64,000 nt of DNA from Paenibacillus oryzae (GCF_001675045.1 NZ_LYPA01000045.1:1-64000); one strand, 5' to 3'; counted from the stretch's first letter, positions 43,908-52,924 are shown. Notes: generated from the sequence alone by a model not told the origin. Numbers and translations: made by a program.

Positions 43908-44360
43908 TTGACGAACAACCATGATGTTGGAGCAGTGAACGAACTACCAGAAAACTTTGAAGAGCTCAAACGTGCGGCTAATCGGAAGGGAAGCTGGAGA
44001 GATAGACTGAATGCGGTGAACGAATTGGGAAACTGGGATACAGCCCCAACCATACAGTTGCTACATTATGCTTTGGCAAGTGATCCAGTGTTTCAAGTGC
44101 GAGAAGCCGCATATCTCAAGCTCAAGCAGTTGGGTGAAGCTGTACAAATGCCTGCCAAAACCAAAGGCGAGCTATTTAAAGGCCTTAACAAAATTTTGCT
44201 GCGGATTAAAAAAAGCCTGCCTGAAGGTCACACCTTTGAGCAGTTTAAGGAAAAACTGCAAAAGACACGGCTGGATATTTATGATACTTACGAGGGTGAC
44301 AAAGATGCTGAGTTCGACTCCTGGCTCCGTGGCATTTGGGAGGCATTAGGTGGAAAATAG
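43908..44360 (+). CDS. HEAT-repeat domain protein
   Basis: 150 residues with a TTG start at 43908, supported by AAGGAG nine bases upstream; no ATG is available without losing conserved-looking sequence. One to two HEAT repeats (WRDRLNAVNELGNWDTAPTIQLLHYALASDPVFQVREAAYLKLKQLGEAV), then a basic helical tail. A protein-interaction scaffold or regulator, function unknown. Single gene. The 230 bases before it hold nothing I can name. Confidence 0.8.
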   Translation: MTNNHDVGAVNELPENFEELKRAANRKGSWRDRLNAVNELGNWDTAPTIQLLHYALASDPVFQVREAAYLKLKQLGEAVQMPAKTKGELFKGLNKILLRIKKSLPEGHTFEQFKEKLQKTRLDIYDTYEGDKDAEFDSWLRGIWEALGGK

Positions 44361-44367
44361 CCGTTGT

Positions 44368-44427
44368 TAAAGCTACAATGTATTCTTTGCACATTCTCCA
44401 TCGGGCTGGATTAACATTGTAGCTTTA
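44368..44427 (+). other. Perfect 14-bp inverted repeat with 32-base loop
   Basis: TAAAGCTACAATGT (44368-44381) and ACATTGTAGCTTTA (44414-44427), starting seven bases after the HEAT protein stop. No T-run follows, so it is not a normal terminator. It may stabilise the mRNA 3' end or be the ends of a tiny element. The remaining bases to 44623 hold no gene. Confidence 0.5.
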
Positions 44428-44623
44428 GCTTGGCCCTTTGCTTTATCCACGATTGCTAGTCCCAGTGATTAGTCGCTACACGAAAAAGGTAGGGTTTAGG
44501 GTTCAAGACCTGTGTACGTACAGATAGAGAGGATAAAGACGTGAAGCTCTTCATTATTGTGTCTTGATACAAATCTTCCCCATCCCATGGGTCCCCGTTA
44601 ATTTGCGGCAGTAATTCCAAAGC

Positions 44624-45439
44624 TCACCTTGAAAAGAATTTGATGTCAACAATTTTGCCTCTTTCTACAAAGCCAATGTTTTGGTATACCTTATTCGAAT
44701 CTGGGTTCTTCAAATCAGCATACAACATTGGTTCTAATTTTTCAGATTCGAGGAACAAACATAATTCAGCTACAATTGCACTAGCATAACCTTTCTTACG
44801 GAAGACGGGCGGAGTATATACTGCATTGATTCTAGCATGTCTTGGAGAACGATGTGCAATGTTAGCCATTGAAACAGGCTGATCGTCTACATACCAAAGA
44901 AATAAATTTCCTGTCCCAATGAGCCCCTCTGCCGCTGGAATTTGACTTGCCGGATCAACCATAACTCCATACGCACCATCTGAGAATCCAGCCAAGAATT
45001 TCGCAACTGTCTCCACATTTTGTCTCGTAGCTCGATGCAGCTCCCCATTTACATGTATTGGTTTCCTTACCTCTGAGCAAGAATAAGCTTCCATGGTCAT
45101 ATGAGGAAAATATTGAAGATTATTAGCCTCGGAATACACCTGTGCAAAGGATTCTACTATTATAGGGTCACCAGTTACACCAGGTAATGTAGATCCTTTT
45201 AAAATTTCCAGAAGCTCTAGAAGTAGATTATTCTTTTTATCATATGCAAGTTCTTTCGAAATCCACAACCAACCGTTTTGACCTTCTGACTGGGCAAAAA
45301 CCATTGTTCCGTCGGTTGTCTTTAGGCAATTAGAACTCTTTGACTCACAAATTCGGTGAATGAGATTGTACTGAACTTCATCATTAATAAACATATTCTG
45401 ACCAAGCACTCGATCGTTTACATCAAATTTTTGCAGCAT
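44624..45439 (-). CDS. GNAT acetyltransferase under T-box control
   Basis: 271 residues from the ATG at 45439 (MLQKFDVNDRV), seven bases after AGGAGG; a longer frame to 45553 runs through the T-box terminator and is not the protein. C-terminal GNAT domain with acetyl-CoA loop VFRKKGYASAIVAELC and NKVYQNIGFVERG; the N-terminal 120 residues (QNMFINDEVQYNLIHRICESK...) are a different helical domain as in two-domain GNATs. The leader links its expression to uncharged tRNA, most likely tRNA-Ile, so the substrate may be an amino acid, an aminoacyl compound or an inhibitor of a tRNA synthetase. Confidence 0.87.
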   Translation of the reverse strand: MLQKFDVNDRVLGQNMFINDEVQYNLIHRICESKSSNCLKTTDGTMVFAQSEGQNGWLWISKELAYDKKNNLLLELLEILKGSTLPGVTGDPIIVESFAQVYSEANNLQYFPHMTMEAYSCSEVRKPIHVNGELHRATRQNVETVAKFLAGFSDGAYGVMVDPASQIPAAEGLIGTGNLFLWYVDDQPVSMANIAHRSPRHARINAVYTPPVFRKKGYASAIVAELCLFLESEKLEPMLYADLKNPDSNKVYQNIGFVERGKIVDIKFFSR

Positions 45440-45465
45440 CCCAATTCCTCCTAGGTTAGTTTGAA

Positions 45466-45737
45466 AACACAAAAAACCCCGTCCCATAAGGGACGGAGTC
45501 CACTCCGCGTTACCACCCTGATTAACGTTTACAAAAAACGTCCTCTTAGCCATCGTCCAACAACGATGCTTCTTTGTAACGGTAGAATCCCGGGCCCGTC
45601 TACTTTTATTTCGGGGGCCTGCTCAGAGGTGATTATTTTGATTCGAATGTCCGCTGCCTCGCACCAACCGGCAGTTCTCTGAACGGCATTTTCCGGATCT
45701 ACTTATCCTCTTCTTTGCATTTGAAAGCAATGTAATT
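45466..45737 (-). ncRNA. T-box riboswitch leader, probable Ile specifier
   Basis: On the minus strand all T-box parts are in order: Stem I with AGAGG/CCTCT base and AAGTAG loop (around 45711-45699), terminal-loop pattern CGGTTGGTGCGAGGCAG, the conserved T-box AGGGTGGTAACGCGG (45519-45505), and an intrinsic terminator (GGACTCCGTCCC / GGGACGGGG then TTTTTT, 45499-45471). The codon preceding the conserved A at the base of the specifier loop reads ATC (45633-45631), so tRNA-Ile. The T-box motif is certain; the specifier register is a manual reading. Confidence 0.93.
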
Positions 45738-45743
45738 AGATTC

Positions 45744-45772
45744 ACTATATTATCAAGAGAATATTCTGTCAA
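45744..45772 (-). promoter_or_regulatory. Promoter of the T-box leader
   Basis: TTGACA (45772-45767) and TATAGT (45749-45744) separated by 17 bases, placing the start of transcription at about 45737, just before the first T-box stem. Total leader about 300 bases. Confidence 0.8.
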
Positions 45773-45932
45773 TACAGGAAATCTAAATCGATCTCCCACC
45801 CCCTATCCAATTCTATGACAGTTCATTTACTATGTTTTCCAACAGTATTTTTTCGCCGTCACTTATGTTACGGTTCTCCGCGCTGTCTGTAATGGCAAAA
45901 AGTTTAAGGTCTGACACAAGGTTTTGTGATAA

Positions 45933-46685
45933 TTATCTACCGCCACTAACGGTGATGGTCTCCCCCAACATATAATTCGCCGCAGCCGAAGCAAGAAAAC
46001 AGATCACTTCCGCTATTTCCATGGGGGTTGCCGCCCGCTGAAGAGGGACGGACGCAATCAGCCTTTCGAGACGATGTTCTTTTGGAGCAAACTTTTCATG
46101 AAATGGTGTATCCACCATTCCGGGAGCTACACCGTTTACTATAATGCCATGTTCAATAAGCTCTCTCGACATACCGACGGTTAACGTATTTACGGCCCCC
46201 TTCGCAGAGGCATAGTGAATACTTTCGCCCGCGCCCCCAAGGCGGGCCGCAGCCGAAGATAGATTAATAATTTTACCTGATTTTCTCGGGATCATATATT
46301 TTAAAACCGCCTGAGAACAGAGAAGAATGCTTTTTACATTTAAAGCATAAGTCTCGTCCCACAATTGTTCCGTTATTTCCATAAATGAGCTCTTCTTGAC
46401 ACCCCCTCCAGCGTTATTAATTAATACATCCACAACCCCATACATGGATATAACCTCTTGCACCATCGCCTCGACTTCATCTTTCTTAGTAATATCGGCC
46501 TGAACGATATGACCATCGCCCCCCGCTTCTTGAATCATCGTTAGCGCTTCGGTAGCACCTTGTATATGATTTCGATAATGTATAACAACCTTTGCTCCCC
46601 TTGCTGCCATCAATTCAGCCGTCGCCCGTCCGATTCCCGAACTCGCCCCTGTAATTAGAACGACCTTCCCGAAAAAACTTTGCAT
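45933..46685 (-). CDS. SDR-family oxidoreductase
   Basis: 250 residues. Classical SDR: VLITGASSGIGRATAELMAARG, INNAGGG, Ser in IINLSSAAARLG, YASAK (ESIHYASAKGAVNTL), PG (GVAPGMVDTPF) and C-terminal NYMLGETITVSGG. FabG-like size and motifs; 3-oxoacyl-ACP reductase-type or sugar dehydrogenase activity are equally possible. Single gene, opposite to nothing nearby; about 190 bases separate it from the T-box promoter. Confidence 0.87.
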   Translation of the reverse strand: MQSFFGKVVLITGASSGIGRATAELMAARGAKVVIHYRNHIQGATEALTMIQEAGGDGHIVQADITKKDEVEAMVQEVISMYGVVDVLINNAGGGVKKSSFMEITEQLWDETYALNVKSILLCSQAVLKYMIPRKSGKIINLSSAAARLGGAGESIHYASAKGAVNTLTVGMSRELIEHGIIVNGVAPGMVDTPFHEKFAPKEHRLERLIASVPLQRAATPMEIAEVICFLASAAANYMLGETITVSGGR

Positions 46686-46827
46686 ACCGACGCCCTCCCT
46701 TTACCCCAGAATGCATAATTTGCAATGACCACCTGAAGCTTGCCGCTACTTGTGATAGGGTTCACCATAGCATCTATAGAGTGAAATCGAAGGAACCCAA
46801 TTAGATTCCTATAGCCCGAAAACTCCT

Positions 46828-47463
46828 CTAACTATCGTCCGTCCCCTCCCAAAACGAACCGAGCAGTCCTTTTTCGTAGCCTTTGGCGACGGCGCCGATT
46901 CGCGTCTTTACACCTAGCTTCTGGTTGATGGACGTGATGTGATACTCAACCGTTCGCTGGCTGATGGACAGCTCGGCTGCGATTTCCTTGTTCGTCTTTT
47001 CCTCCGCGACTCTTCGCAGCACGTTTCGCTCCATGTGCGTAAGCTTCTCCAGATCGGCACGCCATATGTTCTCCGCGACAAGCGCATGGCCCAGCATGCT
47101 CTGCTTGATCGCGTTAATGATTTGCGGATAGGGGCTTTGCTTGGACAGGTAAGCATGGACACCGATTTCGTACGCTTTCTTATAGAACTCCTCGTACATG
47201 TAACCGGACAGCACAATAATTTTTAGCGTATGGCCGTACTTCTCCTTCAGCCTCTGACCGAGCTCGAACCCGTTCATCTGCGGCATCGCGATGTCCATGA
47301 CAAGCACATCCGGTTGGCAACGCTCGATTCCCTCTATCAGTTCTACCGGATTGCTGAACGTACGAGGCACCTCGATATCCGACTCCTGCTCCAGCCGTCT
47401 CTTCAGCCCTTCGAGCACGAGGGGATGGTCGTCGAGCAGGACGACTCTAATTTTGGACTGCAT
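46828..47463 (-). CDS. LuxR-type response regulator (ComA/NarL-like)
   Basis: 211 residues. Receiver domain with D57 (LVMDIAMPQMNG) and K about 107 (YLSKQSP), then a LuxR HTH (LTHMERNVLRRVAEEKTNKEIAAELSISQRTVEYHITSINQKLGVKTRIGA). Its start overlaps the 3' end of the kinase gene by 17 bases, so the two are co-translated. The architecture and size match ComA. Target genes not visible. Confidence 0.92.
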   Translation of the reverse strand: MQSKIRVVLLDDHPLVLEGLKRRLEQESDIEVPRTFSNPVELIEGIERCQPDVLVMDIAMPQMNGFELGQRLKEKYGHTLKIIVLSGYMYEEFYKKAYEIGVHAYLSKQSPYPQIINAIKQSMLGHALVAENIWRADLEKLTHMERNVLRRVAEEKTNKEIAAELSISQRTVEYHITSINQKLGVKTRIGAVAKGYEKGLLGSFWEGTDDS

Positions 47464-49723
47464 TGGTTAGCTCCTCCCTATCGAGTGGCAGCATAAGATG
47501 AACAGATGTGCCCTTCCCTGGTATCGAATGAATGTCCGTCTCCCCGCCAAGCTGCCGGATTTGATTGTAAAGGGAATGGAAACCAAAGTGCCTCTCCCCT
47601 GCTGCAGACGGGGCCATCACGGTCGCAACGTCGAAGCCGCGCCCATTATCCCGAACGCCGCAATACAAATAGCGTCCGTCTCGCCACAGATGAATCGTTA
47701 ATCGAGTGGCTCCGGCATGCTTGAAGACGTTGTTCACCAGTTCACGAATCGCCCGGAACAAGTTCGATTTAATAAGCTCATTCCGGGGCTCGTGCGGCTC
47801 CAACTCATAGACCAGCTCGGCTTCGACCCCGTCCTGCGACCTTTGCTTCATACTGCGGATCAGCCACTCGACGGCCAATCGCAAGTCCCCGTGATCGATA
47901 ATCGGCGGATGAAGATCGTCGCAGAGGGCGCGAATGTCGCTCTGGGATTCGTAGATGCTTTTTAGCCACAGTGCGACTCGCTCCTTGTCCGGCTTTCCGG
48001 TATCATAAAGCTCTTCCAGATCGCGCGATACAAAGATCAGGTTCTGAAGCAGCCGGTCATGCAGGAAATGCGAGGTGCGAATCCGTTCCGCCTCCTGGGA
48101 TTCGAGCAGCGACCTGTCTAGCGGAGCGACACGCTGCCCGGAAGCGGCTTGGTACATGAATCTCACAACCAACTCGGCAGCCTCACGTAGCAGCTCCTCG
48201 ACCTCCTTTTCCGAGAATGCTGAAGAGTCGTTCCTTATCCCTATATAGCCAAGCGTTACGCCACTGCCTGATGGACTTCTCAGCTCGATCAACCGGTTCA
48301 ACCCAATAGAAGTGAGCCAGCTCATCACTTCCTCCGGCCTCCGATAATCTGGTTCAAGCGGCTCCCCCTCGATCCCCTTGTAGGATCCCGTGCCTTTAAC
48401 GATTGTAACCGGACTATCCTTCCAGAGTAGGCAGACATCCTGAATGCCTATCCGCTTGCTCACAATCTCGGTCAGGAGCGCCAGAAGCTCGCGGGTCGCT
48501 TGCCTGGATTCCAAATCTGCGGATAGCGCACGCTTTTGCCGATCCAACTTTTCTCCCTGTACGACCGTCTTCCTCCGATAACGCAGCAGCCCTTTTTGAT
48601 ATAGGAGCGTGAGCGCAATAAATACGATAAACAGGACATAAAGCTGTAGCTGCACGCCCCCGGCTGATAGCACAAGCAGCATAAATGTAGCCGTAAAGTA
48701 CAGCACATGCACGACGAGTCGAGGGAAATGAAGTCGCATATCGAGCATACTCCGCTTTACGAGAATAAAAGTAAAGATGAGAGAGAACGGGACAAAACCA
48801 ATGAGCGCATACTTCAACGGCAAAATAAAAGGCTCCTGGAACAGGACGGGTATCGCGTAGAGAAAGGTGTATGGTAGCAGGCTGAGAAGCAGTCCGGCGA
48901 AGAGCATGAGCAGTTGATTGCGTTCGACCCGGTCGAACAGCCTCCAGCTTCGGAAGGTGACGCCCGCTAGCAGTAGAGTCGTTCCGAGCAGCGCCCAATT
49001 GAGCACGTCTGAGATCCACTTGAAGACCTCGATCTCCGCGACAACAAAGTAAGTCATCACAAGCGTAAACGTGAAGGTACCGAGCAAAAAGACGCTCTTC
49101 AGCTTCTGAAGACGGAAGACGGAGGCGCGATAAATAAACTGCAAATAGAAGGATAACAGTAAATACGGAAGCCATATGGAGCAATAGGTCAACAGTAGCT
49201 GTGACAGACTGCCCTCCGGCGAGTAAATGCTGAGAATAACAAGCGCAAGCAAGTAGTTTAAGTTGAAGAAGGAACGAATGACCGCCGATTCCGGCTGTCT
49301 CAGAAGCGCGTAGACAGCAAGTCCGAGCAGCAGCGCCTCCATCGTTAGCGATAGAATGAAAGCTGAAAAGAGTCGGTTCGCCGGATGATAATTATTGATA
49401 AGCCCCTCCGCATGTCGCGCTACCGATAAATAGTCGGCTTGGCGTAGTCGGTAGAACTCCCCTTCGCGGGTCAGCTTCGCATCCGGATCCAGCATGACGA
49501 CTCGATCGCCGGGCTGAAGACGCCAATCCGTGGCTAAGCCGCCCTCGTCCACGGCTTCAATCCGCCAACCGCTTCCCGGTAACGGCTTTAGGACAAGGCC
49601 GATATACGGGGATTTGAGGGCTTGAATATGAATATACGCGGCTAACAGTATGAAGAAAACGAGAGACATATAGAGACGCCGCCCATATTTATGCAGGGTA
49701 GCCAGATGGGACACTGTAGTCAT
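47447..49723 (-). CDS. ComP-like sensor histidine kinase
   Basis: 758 residues. A first membrane helix, then an extracytoplasmic PDZ-like segment (GSGWRIEAVDEGGLATDWRLQPGDRVVML), then about eight more helices up to residue 400, as in ComP, followed by a GAF-like region and a HisKA_3 domain: phosphoacceptor in RTSHFLHDRLLQNLIF, HATPase_c with RELVNNVFKHAGATRL and GVRDNGRGFD. The regulator follows with overlap. No comQ (prenyltransferase) or comX pheromone gene is adjacent, so the signal is not obvious. Confidence 0.9.
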   Translation of the reverse strand: MTTVSHLATLHKYGRRLYMSLVFFILLAAYIHIQALKSPYIGLVLKPLPGSGWRIEAVDEGGLATDWRLQPGDRVVMLDPDAKLTREGEFYRLRQADYLSVARHAEGLINNYHPANRLFSAFILSLTMEALLLGLAVYALLRQPESAVIRSFFNLNYLLALVILSIYSPEGSLSQLLLTYCSIWLPYLLLSFYLQFIYRASVFRLQKLKSVFLLGTFTFTLVMTYFVVAEIEVFKWISDVLNWALLGTTLLLAGVTFRSWRLFDRVERNQLLMLFAGLLLSLLPYTFLYAIPVLFQEPFILPLKYALIGFVPFSLIFTFILVKRSMLDMRLHFPRLVVHVLYFTATFMLLVLSAGGVQLQLYVLFIVFIALTLLYQKGLLRYRRKTVVQGEKLDRQKRALSADLESRQATRELLALLTEIVSKRIGIQDVCLLWKDSPVTIVKGTGSYKGIEGEPLEPDYRRPEEVMSWLTSIGLNRLIELRSPSGSGVTLGYIGIRNDSSAFSEKEVEELLREAAELVVRFMYQAASGQRVAPLDRSLLESQEAERIRTSHFLHDRLLQNLIFVSRDLEELYDTGKPDKERVALWLKSIYESQSDIRALCDDLHPPIIDHGDLRLAVEWLIRSMKQRSQDGVEAELVYELEPHEPRNELIKSNLFRAIRELVNNVFKHAGATRLTIHLWRDGRYLYCGVRDNGRGFDVATVMAPSAAGERHFGFHSLYNQIRQLGGETDIHSIPGKGTSVHLMLPLDREELTNAVQN

Positions 49724-49824
49724 CGCGATCGATCCTCCGGTCCAAGTATAGCATTATTCTACCAAATACGGATAACAGCCATGCCAGAGTGGCATGGCCG
49801 GGCATTATGCGATTGAGAGGCTCC

Positions 49825-51861
49825 TTACGGGTAACGATGTATCATAGCGGCCGCTTCTTGTCGCAGCATCGGCTGCTTTGAACGATAATCGAACGCCCCG
49901 TCCGCATCGGGGGTGACCTCCGGGCCATAGTAGCCGCTCGCCACAATATGTTGAACTCCGTCAAGCGCCCAAGCGTCGGTTTGCCCTTTTAATTGGACTT
50001 CAGCAGACGGCATGATGCCCAGTCCAAGCTGTAACAACCGGGAAAGAATAACGGCTGCCTCCTCCCGAGTAATTGAGCGATTCGGCTCGAAGGTTCCATT
50101 TGGCATGCCGGTGACGACGAAGCCCTCGAGAGCGGTTTGAATCTCCGCCGCATACGGGCTGTTCATGGTATCCTTGAACATAATCGGCTCCTCGGACAAC
50201 TTGATGCCGAAGGTCGGAATGAGCCACCCAATGAACTGGGCTCTCGTAATCGACTGCTCCGGATTGAAGTTCAGCGGATCTTCCCGCTCCAGCAATCCCT
50301 GCTGCCGCAAATATCGGATATCCTTTGCATAAGGCGAATCTAGCGGCACATCGGCATACAGCTTCACGTCCGGCAGCCGCTCCGACCAACTGTCAGCTTT
50401 GTTGTACTCGAAATAGGCGATGCGACCCTTATCGTCTTTCTTGAACGCGGCTAGTCGGCCTGTGTCGTCTATGAATAATAGATCCTTGAGTTGCTTCAGT
50501 TCATGCACGCCGTACGCGTCGGTCACGAGCAATCCCCCATTGGTCGCTTCAACCTCGTAATGCCATGCCGGCAGGCGTAGATCGCTGTAGGTACCCTCCA
50601 AGTATTGGAGCTCGCTCTTAAGCGTGTTCATATAAGAAGGTGGAGACGTAATAGGTTTGGGGAAGTAATGATCCATGAAGCTTTGAAACAGCAAGCTTCT
50701 AATCTTGCGGGCGTCCTTTGCGCTGTTGAGCGCGATAAACAAACCCGTCTTCTGCTTCGGAAGCAGCCACTGCTGAGACTGGAAGCCGGATCCCGCTCCG
50801 CTCTTGTCTATAACGAATTGTCCGTTATTGAAGTTGGGGAAGCTCGACTCGAAACCATAGCCGACGCCCGGGATATCTGGATGAATCGACACACTGTACT
50901 GCTCCATCGCCTGCATGGTCTTCTCTTGCAGAACCGCCTGGTTATCTAGCTTGCCTCCGTTTAACTCAGCGAGCATAAACCGCGCCATATCCCCGCTAGT
51001 CGACATCAAGCCCCCGTCCGGGGAATTGTACGGATAAGTCGTATACTGCGCGATCGGCTCGCCGGAAGCGTCATAAGGCGTAGCCAGCTTGGCGGCCAAT
51101 TCCGACGTATACACGAACCGGCTATTGTCCATACCGAGCGGTTTAAAAATATGCTTCTGGATATAATCCTCGAATTTCTGTCCGGAAACGCATTCAACGA
51201 GATACCCAAGCAAATTGTAGCCGTAATTGTCATAACGGAACGCCTCTCCCGGCTTGCGGATTACGGTCGGCATGTGGTCCGCCACGAAGGTATCCAGCCT
51301 GTAGACCGGACCGTCCGGGTCGCCCTCATCCTCCGGTATGTCGGTAAAGTCAAAGCCGCTCGTGTGCGTCATCAGATCTCTAGCGGTCAGCGGCGAGCCT
51401 GTTCGATTGGCGATCTTCATGCCCTTTAGGTAGCCGTTCACATCGAGATCCAGATCCAGCTTCCCCTGCTCGGCCAACTGCATGACCGCCATCGCAGTGA
51501 ACGTCTTGGAGATCGATGCCAGTCGGAATAACGTATGGCTCTGGTCTATCGGTTCCTTGGTCTCCACGTTCGCATAGCCATAGCCTTTGTTCAGCAGCAC
51601 CTTGCCGTCATTCACTATGACAACCGATGCTCCCGCCAGCGCAGCCCTCACTTCCGGACGCGCGAAGAAGCTATCCATAAAAGCAGCGACCTCTTGAGGG
51701 TCGGACGGCCCTAGCGCGGCTGTGGATGCGGAAGCCCCAACCGATTGGGCTGAAGCGACGTTTGGTTTTACGACATACAGGACTGGGGTGAACAGGCCTA
51801 GCGAAAAAATCAATGCGGACGTAAGCAGCGTTCTTGGGACGTTCATGATCTTGAAAGTCAT
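49825..51861 (-). CDS. Secreted serine beta-lactamase-like hydrolase with SLH domains
   Basis: 678 residues, ATG behind AAAGGAG. Signal peptide (to about residue 38, ASA-Q), serine hydrolase domain with S116xxK119 (RLASISKTF) and YDN at about 205, as in AmpC/AmpH-type esterases and DD-peptidases, then a linker domain and at least two SLH repeats (DSPYAKDIRYLRQQGLLE; TGMPNGTFEPNRSITREEAAVILSRLL). SLH repeats bind secondary cell-wall polymers, so it is held at the surface. Possible peptidase or esterase; resistance cannot be claimed. Upstream of the ComP-like kinase by 100 bases in the same direction. Confidence 0.88.
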   Translation of the reverse strand: MTFKIMNVPRTLLTSALIFSLGLFTPVLYVVKPNVASAQSVGASASTAALGPSDPQEVAAFMDSFFARPEVRAALAGASVVIVNDGKVLLNKGYGYANVETKEPIDQSHTLFRLASISKTFTAMAVMQLAEQGKLDLDLDVNGYLKGMKIANRTGSPLTARDLMTHTSGFDFTDIPEDEGDPDGPVYRLDTFVADHMPTVIRKPGEAFRYDNYGYNLLGYLVECVSGQKFEDYIQKHIFKPLGMDNSRFVYTSELAAKLATPYDASGEPIAQYTTYPYNSPDGGLMSTSGDMARFMLAELNGGKLDNQAVLQEKTMQAMEQYSVSIHPDIPGVGYGFESSFPNFNNGQFVIDKSGAGSGFQSQQWLLPKQKTGLFIALNSAKDARKIRSLLFQSFMDHYFPKPITSPPSYMNTLKSELQYLEGTYSDLRLPAWHYEVEATNGGLLVTDAYGVHELKQLKDLLFIDDTGRLAAFKKDDKGRIAYFEYNKADSWSERLPDVKLYADVPLDSPYAKDIRYLRQQGLLEREDPLNFNPEQSITRAQFIGWLIPTFGIKLSEEPIMFKDTMNSPYAAEIQTALEGFVVTGMPNGTFEPNRSITREEAAVILSRLLQLGLGIMPSAEVQLKGQTDAWALDGVQHIVASGYYGPEVTPDADGAFDYRSKQPMLRQEAAAMIHRYP

Positions 51862-52094
51862 TTGCGGTCTCCTTTGTGATCGGCTTGATCTAACTTCCTA
51901 CTTATAAGTCAAGCATACCAAATGACCGTAATCCGCGAATCCGTATAGAAGGGCCAAATTGGGACGTATACCCGCCATCTTTTTTGCGGGATCGCGCAAT
52001 ATGCCGATTAAATATCCCCGTATATGAAAGATGTAAAAATTCCCGTTGCATTCTATCTGAGAACCGAAAACGCCCAGCAAGATCATATTTCGCC

Positions 52095-52574
52095 CTACTT
52101 GTGATAAGGCTCCCCCCGATTTATCTTCACAGCCCGATAAATCTGCTCCACTAGCACCAGCCGCATTAGCTGGTGCGGCAAGGTCATGCGCCCAAAGCTG
52201 AGCTTCTGTTGGGCGCGCTGCAGGACGGCGGGAGAGAGACCCGTGCTCCCGCCAATAACAAAAGCCACGTGGCTCCGCCCATACGTGGCCAGCTTGTCGA
52301 GCTGTCCAGCGAGGTCTTCGCTGGACCACAGCTCTCCCCCGATCGCGAGCGCGACAACGTGGGCATCCGGCTTCAGCTGCGCCAGAAGCCGCTCCCCCTC
52401 GCGCTCGCGAACCTGCGCTTCCTCCGCCGGACTCATCGTCTCCGGCGCTTTTTCATCTGGGACCTCTGTGAGTGTCAATTTCACATACGGTCCCAGCCTT
52501 TTGGCATATTCGGCTATGCCTTGAACCAAATATTTTTCCTTCAGCTTCCCCACTGCCGCAATCTGTATATGCAT
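52095..52574 (-). CDS. rlmH: 23S rRNA (pseudouridine1915-N3)-methyltransferase RlmH
   Basis: 159 residues, the full length of the family. Opens [27 protein letters not shown], has the SAM-binding trefoil-knot segments [15 protein letters not shown] and [14 protein letters not shown], and ends [23 protein letters not shown]. Methylates pseudouridine 1915 in helix 69 of 70S ribosomes. Usual place in Bacillales, downstream of the wal/htrA block. About 230 bases to the beta-lactamase gene hold no gene I can support. Confidence 0.97.
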   Translation of the reverse strand: MHIQIAAVGKLKEKYLVQGIAEYAKRLGPYVKLTLTEVPDEKAPETMSPAEEAQVREREGERLLAQLKPDAHVVALAIGGELWSSEDLAGQLDKLATYGRSHVAFVIGGSTGLSPAVLQRAQQKLSFGRMTLPHQLMRLVLVEQIYRAVKINRGEPYHK

Positions 52575-52682
52575 TCGCGCACTCCCTTATTTCATTCTTA
52601 GTCCTATTCAAGCCATCCGTTGCGCTTCATTCCACTTTCCACCCAGCATATCAAAAGCATCACGATACACGCAATGATCTCC

Positions 52683-52722
52683 AAAAAAAGAAAAGCGCCC
52701 TGCCACAAAAGGCAAAAGCGCT
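52683..52722 (-). terminator. Intrinsic terminator after the CxxC gene
   Basis: On the minus strand AGCGC-ttttGCC pairs with GGC-aggGCGCT around a short loop (52722-52694), then TTTTCTTTTTTT. It lies 34 bases after the small CxxC protein gene and ends the htrA-CxxC unit. Confidence 0.8.
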
Positions 52723-52756
52723 CCTCTCCTTATATAACTGGCGTTTGCTCCCGTTC

Positions 52757-52924
52757 TCAAACGACCAGAAACGCAGCAGGCTCTTCGCAAAAATCGCATT
52801 TGCGCGGCGGGTCCCAATTGGCGAATTGGGTTTCCTCCAGGTTGACGACATCCGGCGCATCCTCATATTCGTCAACAAAACGCTCCAAGGCCTGTTCAAT
52901 GCAAGGTTTGCATACACAATACAT
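52757..52924 (-). CDS. CxxH/CxxC-type small protein, with Cys in place of His
   Basis: 55 residues beginning MYCVCKPCIEQALERFVDEY and ending with CDFCEEPAAFLVV: the small zinc-ribbon-like protein that lies between htrA and rlmH in many Bacillales (known as the CxxH/CxxC family). The first metal pair here reads CVCKPC, so the usual CxxH histidine is a cysteine; the second is CDFC. The ribosome binding site is weak. Too short to be obvious, but context, length and sequence agree. Function unknown; likely zinc-binding, cytosolic. Confidence 0.9.
   Translation of the reverse strand: MYCVCKPCIEQALERFVDEYEDAPDVVNLEETQFANWDPPRKCDFCEEPAAFLVV

Noticed and set aside
45440-45553. N-terminal extension of the GNAT gene by 38 codons
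   Set aside because: This frame runs through the T-box antiterminator and terminator; a strong ribosome binding site precedes the ATG at 45439.
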